From: JAWSVE01 sp050633885
GTDB lineage: Bacteria; Pseudomonadota; Gammaproteobacteria; Pseudomonadales; Cellvibrionaceae
Reading direction: 5' to 3'
NCBI GenBank assembly: GCA_050633885.1
Contig: JBOEHK010000004.1
Coordinates: 124,001 to 188,000, forward strand
Length of the DNA: 64,000 nucleotides
Shown here: positions 45,174-52,590 of the stretch, piece by piece
Layout of the letters: each line of letters starts with the position of its first letter
Position numbering within the stretch: position 1 is the stretch's first letter
Made by a program: the position numbers and the translations under genes
Notes under the pieces: generated by a model
The model's database searches: none
Seen by the model: the letters and a program-made list of their open reading frames with translations, nothing else
Told to the model about the DNA's origin: nothing

Positions 45174-46068
45174 TACTGGGTTGATTTTCTATACTATTGT
45201 TTGATGTGCTTATGTTCCGTACTTTGTCTACGCTATCTACATAACTTTTTCTTTTATTAAAGCCGCCAATTCTTCTGTTTTTTACCGACTCCATAGTCGT
45301 AGTTTTATCTACAGTTTTTTTGTCGGTTGCATAGGCATAAACTAATGCGTAGTCACATAACGTATTTATTAATCTAGGAATTCCGCCGCTACAATTAAAA
45401 ATAAAATCAATGGCATCATCCTCAAAGATAGGTTTTCTAGCGCCGGCTATCAATAATCTATGGTTTATATATTTTTTTGTTTCTTCTCGACTCAATGGAT
45501 TTAAGTGATATTCAACCGTAATTCTTTGCGCTATTTGCGTGAGTTTAGGTTTGCTAAGTAAGTCAAAAAGTTGAGGCTGTCCGACAAGTATAATCTGTAA
45601 TAATAAATCAGAACCTGAATTGATATTCGTAAGTAAACGTAATTCTTCTAATGCTTTTTCAGACAGGTTTTGTGCCTCATCTACAATTAAGATACATCGA
45701 TTTCCTTTAGAATACTGTTCGATGAGATAGTTTTGAATACCTTGCAACAAACTGATATCGTCTTTGTTTTCATAAGGGAGTTTAAAGGCAAGAGAAACCA
45801 GTTGAATTAATTTCCCAAAATTTTCAGATGTGTTATTGATTAATCCTATTGTAAGACTTTGGTCACCAATTTCGTTTAATAGATGTCGAACAAGTGTAGT
45901 TTTTCCGCTGCCAACTTCCCCTGTAATTAATACTATGCCTGTCTGTTCTTGAATACCATATTCCAACATATTATAGGCAAGTTTATGAATGTAAGAAAAA
46001 TGTAAAAATTTCGGATCAGGAATTAACCGGAATGGCTTATCACAGAGATCAAAGTGTTTTTGATACAT
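45163..46068 (-). CDS. ExeA/GspA-like AAA ATPase of the exosortase EPS system
   Basis: 301-residue ATPase of the family coded in PEP-CTERM exopolysaccharide loci. The N-terminus FDLCDKPFRLIPDPKFLHFS is the ExeA-like lead. Walker A is GEVGSGKTT (50-58), Walker B is CILIVDEAQNLSEKALEELRLL, and sensor NINSGSDLLLQIILVGQPQL follows. The last ~40 residues are polar and probably disordered, with no transmembrane helix or peptidoglycan-binding domain, unlike ExeA itself. It lies 5 bases after the kinase gene, so the two are co-translated; a role in controlling export assembly is inferred. Confidence 0.9.
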   Translation of the reverse strand: MYQKHFDLCDKPFRLIPDPKFLHFSYIHKLAYNMLEYGIQEQTGIVLITGEVGSGKTTLVRHLLNEIGDQSLTIGLINNTSENFGKLIQLVSLAFKLPYENKDDISLLQGIQNYLIEQYSKGNRCILIVDEAQNLSEKALEELRLLTNINSGSDLLLQIILVGQPQLFDLLSKPKLTQIAQRITVEYHLNPLSREETKKYINHRLLIAGARKPIFEDDAIDFIFNCSGGIPRLINTLCDYALVYAYATDKKTVDKTTTMESVKNRRIGGFNKRKSYVDSVDKVRNISTSNNSIENQPSIER

Positions 46069-46073
46069 AAGTG

Positions 46074-46892
46074 TTACCGTATGTTATTAATAACAGTGCC
46101 CAATAAGTGAGAATTTTTGAGTAAATCAAGTGATCGTTCTAGTTCGTTTTTACTCGATCCACCGTCTTCAACAACTAAAAGTGTTGCATCAACAAAAGGC
46201 GTAAAGACTAATGCATCGTCACTATTCAGTAGGGCTGGTAAATCATAAATAATAATACGATCTTCATAGCGATCTAATAACTCATTATGAATTGTTTTCA
46301 TTTCAGGTGATGCTAAAACTTCAGAAGAGTAGGGGCCTTGTGGTAATCCAGGTAAAATAACAAGACGGTTAAAACCGGGGTTAATTAATATTTGCTCTAG
46401 CGAAGCATTTCCGTTTAGGTAATCTATAATGCCAAACTCAACGTTATTAATACCTAGCGTTTTTGCGATACTCGGATTTTTAAGATCTAAATCAACGAGA
46501 ATTACTGTTTGGTTTACATCTTGGGATAAAGATATCGCTAAATTAAGAGAAGTTAATGTTTTACCATTTCTCTCCCTAGGACTTGTGATTGCTAGGCTAC
46601 GATATTTTTGTGCTCTCATTTTCTGTAAAACTTGAGTGCGTAACTGGCGATAAGGCTCAGATTTAGGATCATGTGCAAAACCAGCTACAATATTTTTTGA
46701 CTTCAATTCCTCATCCGAAAAGTGTATTTGCAGACTTGTACTGTATTCAATATTTATTGAAGATTTTTTTGAGGCAGGATCAATTTTATTGAATATCGTC
46801 TTATCTTCAGGATTTCTAGGTAAGTTGTGGTTACCAATATGCTGATCGCGTTCCTTCCTAGCTTTATTAAGTGCTTCTTGTATACGTTCCAC
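46074..46892 (-). CDS. CpsD/CapB-like tyrosine kinase of the EPS system
   Basis: 272-residue BY-kinase-like P-loop protein that would work with the chain-length determinant coded just upstream. The N-terminus MERIQEALNKARKERDQ is typical of the exosortase-linked group. The Walker A region reads SPRERNGKTLTS (Lys111) where most have SPxPGEGKT, and Walker A-prime is VILVDLDLKNP. The protein ends at LLGTVINNIR with no tyrosine-rich tail, the usual autophosphorylation site. It may therefore be a regulatory ATPase rather than an active kinase. Gap to the upstream gene 52 bases. Confidence 0.85.
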   Translation of the reverse strand: MERIQEALNKARKERDQHIGNHNLPRNPEDKTIFNKIDPASKKSSINIEYSTSLQIHFSDEELKSKNIVAGFAHDPKSEPYRQLRTQVLQKMRAQKYRSLAITSPRERNGKTLTSLNLAISLSQDVNQTVILVDLDLKNPSIAKTLGINNVEFGIIDYLNGNASLEQILINPGFNRLVILPGLPQGPYSSEVLASPEMKTIHNELLDRYEDRIIIYDLPALLNSDDALVFTPFVDATLLVVEDGGSSKNELERSLDLLKNSHLLGTVINNIR

Positions 46893-46944
46893 AAATTAAT
46901 CCTTATTTTGTCTTTCGTTCATCTTAGAGCTTATTTAGCTGGTT

Positions 46945-48741
46945 TTAGTTAAGCCCAAGCTTTCGAAGCAAGATGTACCATGTTACATCCAAGGGCTTTA
47001 CAAAATTATGAAACAATATTAAGCAGATAATTCCAATTGCGAACAACCCAAGCAAATACCACCATAGGTTTCTCTTCTTAGTCTCTATTTCTTGATCTGT
47101 AGACATATTTGGGACGACGACTAGAGGTGCAGTAGCTAAGACAGCTACTAATGCTCTTTCGCCGTAAACCCTAGGGTCAAATGCTTCAACTAAAGCACCA
47201 CCACCAAGACCCGCACCAACAGCAAATAAAAAGCCAATAAAAATCAGGGCTTTTCTATTGGGGCTGTTTGGAGCCTCAGGAATTTCCGGAGGTTGTATCA
47301 ACGTAAAACGCTCCCCTTTACGTTCAGTTTCTAAATTACTAGCGAGTTCTGCCTGCATTAATTTTGCTTTTATTTCGCGATATTTAAGCTGCGTATTTTC
47401 ATGCTCGCGAAGTAGGGCGCTATAATCTTTTTCAACGGATGGTGCTAAAGATAAGTAATTTTCATACTTTTCAATTTTAGACCGAATTTTTCTTTCCTTT
47501 TCTTTAATTGCCGCTATTTCAGTATTTGCTTTGTTAATTTGTGTCTCTAAAAGTACATACGCAGGGTTGTCGGGAACTAAAAGGTTAGAGCCTTCATCAT
47601 ACGACAACGTTTTATTGGTCAAATCTTTTTCAATGCGTCTAACTTGCCTAACTAATCTTAAAACTTCTGGGTGATCAGCCGAATACTTCAACTTTGATTG
47701 TGTCAACTGATTATTCGTATGTTGTAATTCTTTTATGAGCTCTTTTTGTGAATCATTATTACCTGTTGTGGCTATTAAATTCGCTATTTCCCTTTCTAAT
47801 CGAATAATGTCTGGATGATTATCTTTATAGATTGATGATTTCTTTCTATATTCACTTTGCAACGCTTTTAACAAATCTGCATCTCCGAGTACTGTTTCAC
47901 CCGAAGGTAATACTCGAGGTGCTGTAGGGCTAAGTTGAGATATTTGCGAAGCCATTTCTAGTTTATTTTTTTCTAACTCTTGAATTCTTGAACGAGTATC
48001 GATTAATTCTCGTTCACTTCTATCGACTATATTTAAATTAAATGGCTGGAGCTCGGGTAAGCTGCCATTATTTTTTTCTTTAAAATTAGCTAAGTTTTCT
48101 TCTATATGTTTAAGCTTGTCGCTTAAACTATCTAATTCAGAAGATAAAAACTCCGAAGTACTTGTTGATTGCTCTGATCTTTCTCGAAGATTTTCATTTA
48201 GGTACAGTGTAACAAGCTGATTAGTTACTTTATGCACGATCGAAGGATTATCACCGCTGAAAGATAAAGAAAACGCAATAACTGCTTCTGTTGGTCTCCC
48301 GCTAATTGGGTCCATAACCTCTGCACTTATAGGTTTAATTTTTACATTATCTCTAAATTGTTCCGCGATATCGGAACGAGTCATTCGTTTTAATTCTCTC
48401 TCGCTGTGTAATCCAAAACGTTCTACTATTGACATAATATTATTGATAGTCATAGTTCTTTGCTTTATCTCTTCAATTCTTTGAAGTGCGTAACTTGTAA
48501 TAGTAGATCTAACGAGGTCTTTAGGAACATCCTGTTCTTCAATTAAAATCGTTGCAGTTGACTGAAAAGTAGGAGGCCAGATTATCACAATAAAAACAAT
48601 TGCAATAAAAATACATGACGCTGCTACAGAAATAGTTTTTATACGTCGTTTACCTACTGAGATTAGCTCACTGATAGACAATCTTTTTTGATTGCCTTCT
48701 TCTTCGTATTCGTAATAATCATTTTCAATACTATTGTTCAT
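46945..48741 (-). CDS. Polysaccharide chain-length determinant (Wzz/GumC-like)
   Basis: 598-residue inner-membrane protein of the exosortase-system chain-length family. A first helix (about 38-55, VAASCIFIAIVFIVIIWPP) and a second near 500 (ALIFIGFLFAVGAGLGGG) flank a long periplasmic coiled coil (about 175-460). The Wzz domain is at YQSTATILIEEQD-like FQSTATILIEE. A third helix lies near the C-terminus (YLLGLFAIGIICLILF). The coiled coil shows two tandem copies of a DHPDIIRLERE / DHPEVLRLVRQ segment. It controls polymer length with the kinase coded downstream and the export protein upstream. Confidence 0.92.
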   Translation of the reverse strand: MNNSIENDYYEYEEEGNQKRLSISELISVGKRRIKTISVAASCIFIAIVFIVIIWPPTFQSTATILIEEQDVPKDLVRSTITSYALQRIEEIKQRTMTINNIMSIVERFGLHSERELKRMTRSDIAEQFRDNVKIKPISAEVMDPISGRPTEAVIAFSLSFSGDNPSIVHKVTNQLVTLYLNENLRERSEQSTSTSEFLSSELDSLSDKLKHIEENLANFKEKNNGSLPELQPFNLNIVDRSERELIDTRSRIQELEKNKLEMASQISQLSPTAPRVLPSGETVLGDADLLKALQSEYRKKSSIYKDNHPDIIRLEREIANLIATTGNNDSQKELIKELQHTNNQLTQSKLKYSADHPEVLRLVRQVRRIEKDLTNKTLSYDEGSNLLVPDNPAYVLLETQINKANTEIAAIKEKERKIRSKIEKYENYLSLAPSVEKDYSALLREHENTQLKYREIKAKLMQAELASNLETERKGERFTLIQPPEIPEAPNSPNRKALIFIGFLFAVGAGLGGGALVEAFDPRVYGERALVAVLATAPLVVVPNMSTDQEIETKKRNLWWYLLGLFAIGIICLILFHNFVKPLDVTWYILLRKLGLN

Positions 48742-48770
48742 GTCTACAACTCTGTAAAAATAGAATGGTT

Positions 48771-50147
48771 TTACCAGCGTTTTGGTTTTGGTGAATAGAC
48801 TAAAGATAAAGATAATATTTGAGATGATATCTTTTCATCAAAATCGTTATTTTTTAAAAAATAATATGAATATTCTAATGTTGCCTTAAAATTTTTAGAT
48901 ATTTTACGGTCATATGAAAACCTACTTCGATAATAGTCTCTAAATAAAGATTGATTGACAGTCACCAGCTCTTCATCAATTGGTTTTTCTCTTTGAAAGA
49001 TAATTCTCCAATTAATGCTGTTTTTAACATTTAAATTAAAGCCGCCATAAACTGAAACTGTGGATTTTTTAATTATTGTTCCATTGGAGCTGTCTTCATT
49101 CGATATGCTTGCATCAATACTATAAAAATATCTATTTTCTTGAACATTTATATTTGCATTAAACTGTTTTTCCTTATTCTTGTTTATATACTCGCTTTCT
49201 TCGTAAATAATTATTTCTCTATTGAGGTCAAGATAATTAAAAAAAGGGATAGTTGCTTCTTGAGTTGTTTTAACTTCTGAACTTCCTATCAGTAAATTCC
49301 AATTAACTTTTTCAGTCATTTGTATTCCAAACCCTACATTAACGTCAGTAGTTGATGCTACAGTAGAAACCTCTGCTATTTCTGTCGGTTTGGGAGGAGG
49401 TATATAGAAACCAATTAAAGGATTAATATAGGGTTGTAATGCGAATTCGAATTCAAAACTAGATTTATATTGACTGGTTTTAATGCTAGCAGTTAAATAT
49501 CTTAATGGCGTTATTTTGTGTTGCCACTCAAGGCCTGTAGAGCCGTACTGATAATCAGAATAATTATTGATTTCTTTTTCTGTTTTGTACGATACGTCTT
49601 GATAGCTTGTTTGCCAATTGAAACTGTTAATTTCAGACATGGCATAATTAAGTTCATACGTTGTAACACCCACAATTCTATTATCTTTTGGATCCTGAAG
49701 GTTTCCATCTAGATCAAATGTGTTATCTCGTATTTGTTCATCTCTATATAAGACTGAAATTTTTGACTTTAAATTTTCTCTGTTTCGATGAAAATACCCA
49801 TTAAAATTATAATTCTCAGAATCAAATTCATCTTTGTTATAACGATTAATATCGGATGAAAAATCAACATTAAAGACTTGATCTGGTCTTTTTATTGACA
49901 TGCCAATCTTAGGTGAGATTAGTAAACCTGATAATTCAATTTCATCATTATCGCTAAGTAGTGCGTTACTACTTGATTCATATCGACCGGCCACAGAAAA
50001 AAATAGATTATTTTCAGCAGTACTTAATGAAGAGGTCATCATAGAAAAAGAAATCAACATGATTTTTGCATAAAAGATAAATATTTTTATACATTTCAAT
50101 TCGCCTCTAATCGATACAAATACGCTAGTACCTATAAAAATCTTCAT
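48771..50147 (-). CDS. Exosortase-system outer-membrane beta-barrel protein
   Basis: 458-residue protein. A long N-terminal segment with a hydrophobic stretch (IFIFYAKIMLISFSMMTSSLSTA) acts as signal peptide. The mature part has many short amphipathic strands (FNVDFSSDINRYNKDEF, LRYLTASIKTSQYKSSFEFEFALQ, FKATLEYSYYFLKNN) and ends SLSLVYSPKPKRW. It matches the uncharacterised PEP-CTERM-locus outer-membrane family, placed like a polymer-secretion porin. The start ATG overlaps the export gene's stop by 4 bases. Confidence 0.82.
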   Translation of the reverse strand: MKIFIGTSVFVSIRGELKCIKIFIFYAKIMLISFSMMTSSLSTAENNLFFSVAGRYESSSNALLSDNDEIELSGLLISPKIGMSIKRPDQVFNVDFSSDINRYNKDEFDSENYNFNGYFHRNRENLKSKISVLYRDEQIRDNTFDLDGNLQDPKDNRIVGVTTYELNYAMSEINSFNWQTSYQDVSYKTEKEINNYSDYQYGSTGLEWQHKITPLRYLTASIKTSQYKSSFEFEFALQPYINPLIGFYIPPPKPTEIAEVSTVASTTDVNVGFGIQMTEKVNWNLLIGSSEVKTTQEATIPFFNYLDLNREIIIYEESEYINKNKEKQFNANINVQENRYFYSIDASISNEDSSNGTIIKKSTVSVYGGFNLNVKNSINWRIIFQREKPIDEELVTVNQSLFRDYYRSRFSYDRKISKNFKATLEYSYYFLKNNDFDEKISSQILSLSLVYSPKPKRW

Positions 50148-50839
50148 GGTACTAAAACCACATCTCCACTTCTTAAAATAAGATTTTCAGAAAGGTGCTT
50201 TCCGTTGGATACTTTGTTGTATCGAAACTCAATTGCTTTTTGTTTGCCTGAGCTATCCCGTCGTAAGATTTTAATACTGTTGTCATCTGCAAAAGCGGTT
50301 AACCCACCGGCTAGGGCAAGGGCTTGCGTTACATCGGTAAGACCTCGCATGATAAATTGCCCAGGTCTATTGACTTGTCCTAACACTGATACAACATTTC
50401 CAGTCAAAGAGACTATGCTCACGGTGACATTGGGTTTATCTCGAAGATATTCGAATAGCATAGAAGAAATACTTTCTTCTATTGATGACGTGGATCGTCC
50501 TCCCGCTTTAATTTTTCCCGCAATGGGAATGTTTATATTTCCGTCGGGAGTGACTAATAACTCAGGAATATTTAAACTTTTTTCGTTCCAGACATAAATC
50601 GATAGAACATCGCCAGGGTTTACCAAGTAATCAGTGCTAGACGATGGGTTTTCTGTAGTTGTTGTCTGTGCCCCATTAGCTGCAAGCACCTCTGAAGAAC
50701 CTAAAAGAAAGCTAAATACTATAAAAAACAAACATAAAAAAAACACATCTAAAGCCGTTAGGGAATAGCTTTTGTCTGTTGTGCGAAATCCGTTTTGGGT
50801 CATCATATCAGCTAAATATTGGTTTAGTTTTATTGTCAT
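50144..50839 (-). CDS. Polysaccharide export protein (Wza/EpsE-like)
   Basis: 231-residue outer-membrane export protein of the exosortase system and first gene of the 20.7-kb locus. The N-terminus has a long cytoplasmic-like lead and a hydrophobic segment (VFFLCLFFIVFSFLLGSS) ending near EVLAANG. The poly-export domain begins DYLVNPGDVLSIYVWNEKSLN, with DGNINIPIAGKIKAGG. An SLBB-like segment follows (VLGQVNRPGQFIMRGLTDVTQALALAGGL). No lipobox cysteine is seen at the signal end, unlike Wza, as is usual in this subgroup. Divergent from the VPLPA gene. Confidence 0.92.
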   Translation of the reverse strand: MTIKLNQYLADMMTQNGFRTTDKSYSLTALDVFFLCLFFIVFSFLLGSSEVLAANGAQTTTTENPSSSTDYLVNPGDVLSIYVWNEKSLNIPELLVTPDGNINIPIAGKIKAGGRSTSSIEESISSMLFEYLRDKPNVTVSIVSLTGNVVSVLGQVNRPGQFIMRGLTDVTQALALAGGLTAFADDNSIKILRRDSSGKQKAIEFRYNKVSNGKHLSENLILRSGDVVLVP

Positions 50840-51293
50840 TAATCTATAAAAATCAATGAATTAAGGGAGAATCCTACAATATACATTAAGCAGCTTTAGG
50901 TTTTTGCAGTAACCACTTGAAATTGCAGAGGTTTTTTGTCAGCTGGGCGAAATGTAATTAAATTGCATGAAGATTTGTTGCGGACTATAGGATGAGAATG
51001 TTACAGCCGAATGACTTTATATATGACGTGACTTATAGATTAACTAAACAGGTTGCTCATAAGAAAGATGTAATCAATTAATGAGGCAGAGATGCTTCCC
51101 TGCAAGCCAATTGGTCTTAACCTTTCATGAAATAATCCTCAATTTTTAAAACTCAGACTTTTTTTGAGAATATTTAAAAATCACCTATTAAAATATTTAA
51201 CTCGTAAATATTCTGATTGAAAAAATTTAAGCCATTACTTTTAATTAAACTTTACTTAATTATTTAGGGTATAAAATAATAATTTTTCAATTA

Positions 51294-51308
51294 AAACGTA
51301 TTACGTTT
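51294..51308. promoter_or_regulatory. 15-base palindrome, candidate operator
   Basis: AAACGTATTACGTTT has perfect 7-base arms around one base. It lies between the divergent exopolysaccharide locus and VPLPA-CTERM gene, about 240 bases before the riboswitch. A transcription factor site is plausible but none can be named. Confidence 0.4.
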
Positions 51309-51462
51309 GTATTCATTATTAATTTTTTTTGCGAGTAGCTCGTTTAAAAAGACGAAATACCTTTAATTTATCATAAATGAAAGAAAAAATTCATTTGCCA
51401 TTCATCTAAAGTAACAATTCAAACGGTATAAATCTCCCGTCGCTAATTTATGCGATATTAAA

Positions 51463-51535
51463 CATCTGACTTAATCAGATGGTATTTCATGTGGATTTTA
51501 ACTTTTTATTTGGTTTACCACATGATTTTTATATT
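51463..51535 (+). repeat. Two hairpins preceding the riboswitch
   Basis: CATCTGA / TCAGATG (51463-51481, 5-base loop) and TCATGTGG / CCACATGA (51487-51535, 33 bases between arms) are perfect inverted repeats in tandem. They end right where the aptamer begins. They could be leader structure or part of an extended aptamer. Confidence 0.5.
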
Positions 51536-51645
51536 TTGGGGGGAAGCCACACTCGTTGTAAAGCGAGGTCGGAAAGCCACGGGTCTGATGCATTATTTTT
51601 ATACATACCGTATTTAAAATTTCAAGATAGCCGGGTTGCAATCTC
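51536..51645 (+). promoter_or_regulatory. Candidate cyclic di-GMP-I (GEMM) riboswitch
   Basis: The plus strand aligns with the GEMM-I aptamer layout. GGGGAAGCC is followed by a hairpin (CTCGTT / AGCGAG) capped by a GTAA tetraloop of the GNRA type. Then comes GGTCGGAAAGCC, matching the conserved GGACGCAAAGCC at 10 of 12 bases. The second arm ACGGGTCT ... AGATAGCCGGGTTGC closes the structure. The known Vibrio aptamer has GGGCAAACC and ACGCAAAGCC, so conserved cytosines are changed to G in both strands here. It sits 56 bases before the VPLPA-CTERM gene, whose AAAGGAG site it could control. Confidence 0.68.
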
Positions 51646-51700
51646 TTTTAAATTATTTACTTAACTTACGTAAGCAAATTAATTAATCAAAGGAGTTGCT

Positions 51701-52552
51701 ATGAAATTAGCAAAAACATTATTGGCTACGACTGTAATTGCGACAAGTTTTGGCGCAAGTGCTGACTGGATCTCTGCAGGTGGAACAAATGGATTGTTAG
51801 GTACCGGAACTGACGGTGAGTTAATTCTTACAGTTTGGAATGTTGCTTCTGAAAAATCTTTTACTCAAGATTTAGGCGTTGGCACTAAAGATTTTCTTTT
51901 AGGAAATGCAAACGCAGCTCAAACATTTACACTTGACGCACAAGGTCTTAGTTATATCGGAGCAGCTGGCAACAGTGCTGATATTCGATATAACGTTGCA
52001 GGTTTCAATTCACTTTTTGATCTTCCAACTTATGGCCTTGCTGATGTCGGTTATTATTTTACCGGATCACAAGCGCCTACTTACGCAGATTATGTATTTA
52101 ATATATTCTCTGGACATTCTACAGCGTTTGATCGTTACGAAACTCATCTACTAAATAATAATTCAGGCGTTGGCGGTACAACTGACGACCCAGTTTATTT
52201 TCTAGAAGGTGGATTGAATTACGCAGGGTCTTCAACTAAATGGGGCGCTGATTATGAAGGTCTTGGTAATTTGTTCAATCTAGGTACGGTTGCTGGTAAT
52301 AATTTAGAAGAAGTAGGCGGCTGGGCATTAGTTCGTGATATTAATGCAAACAATGGTCAAGATGCTGGTCCAATTTTAGATGCAACTATTAATGGTGTTG
52401 ACGCTTTTTGGAAATTAGACGTTGCTAACGGTACTGTAACCTATGGTACTGCCGGTCCTGCTGCTGTTCCACTTCCTGCTGCTGCTTGGTTATTTGGTTC
52501 AGCTTTGCTTGGTTTAGCAGGTGCTGCTCGTCGCCGTAAATTAGCTGCTTAA
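51701..52552 (+). CDS. VPLPA-CTERM sorting-domain surface protein
   Basis: 283-residue secreted protein. The signal peptide is MKLAKTLLATTVIATSFGASA. The C-terminus is a textbook sorting tail: VPLPA at residues 256-260, a hydrophobic helix (AWLFGSALLGLAGA) and a basic end ARRRKLAA. This is the substrate class of exosortase XrtD, coded divergently in the same region at 34194-35810. The body is Gly/Asn/Asp-rich and beta-prone (for example SDWISAGGTNG-like DWISAGGTNGLLG), with no catalytic motif I know. A strong AAAGGAG precedes the ATG and a candidate c-di-GMP riboswitch lies upstream. Confidence 0.92.
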   Translation: MKLAKTLLATTVIATSFGASADWISAGGTNGLLGTGTDGELILTVWNVASEKSFTQDLGVGTKDFLLGNANAAQTFTLDAQGLSYIGAAGNSADIRYNVAGFNSLFDLPTYGLADVGYYFTGSQAPTYADYVFNIFSGHSTAFDRYETHLLNNNSGVGGTTDDPVYFLEGGLNYAGSSTKWGADYEGLGNLFNLGTVAGNNLEEVGGWALVRDINANNGQDAGPILDATINGVDAFWKLDVANGTVTYGTAGPAAVPLPAAAWLFGSALLGLAGAARRRKLAA

Positions 52553-52590
52553 TTTTACTCTATCATTTAAATTTATTTATGAGGTTTTGT

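Larger units (their letters stand above)
50840..51535. other. Divergent EPS/VPLPA intergenic region upstream of the riboswitch
   Basis: AT-rich and free of credible genes. It must hold the promoter of the exopolysaccharide locus (minus) and of the VPLPA-CTERM gene (plus). Visible structure is a 15-base palindrome at 51294-51308 and two hairpins (51463-51481 and 51487-51535) directly before the candidate riboswitch. A more GC-rich patch at about 51080-51115 (GAGGCAGAGATGCTTCCCTG) is unexplained. I found no clear sigma-54 or sigma-70 site. Confidence 0.5.

Noticed and set aside
51479..51664. Open frame of 61 codons on the plus strand covering the leader of the VPLPA gene
   Set aside because: It spans the hairpin and riboswitch structure, lacks a ribosome binding site and encodes nothing recognisable.
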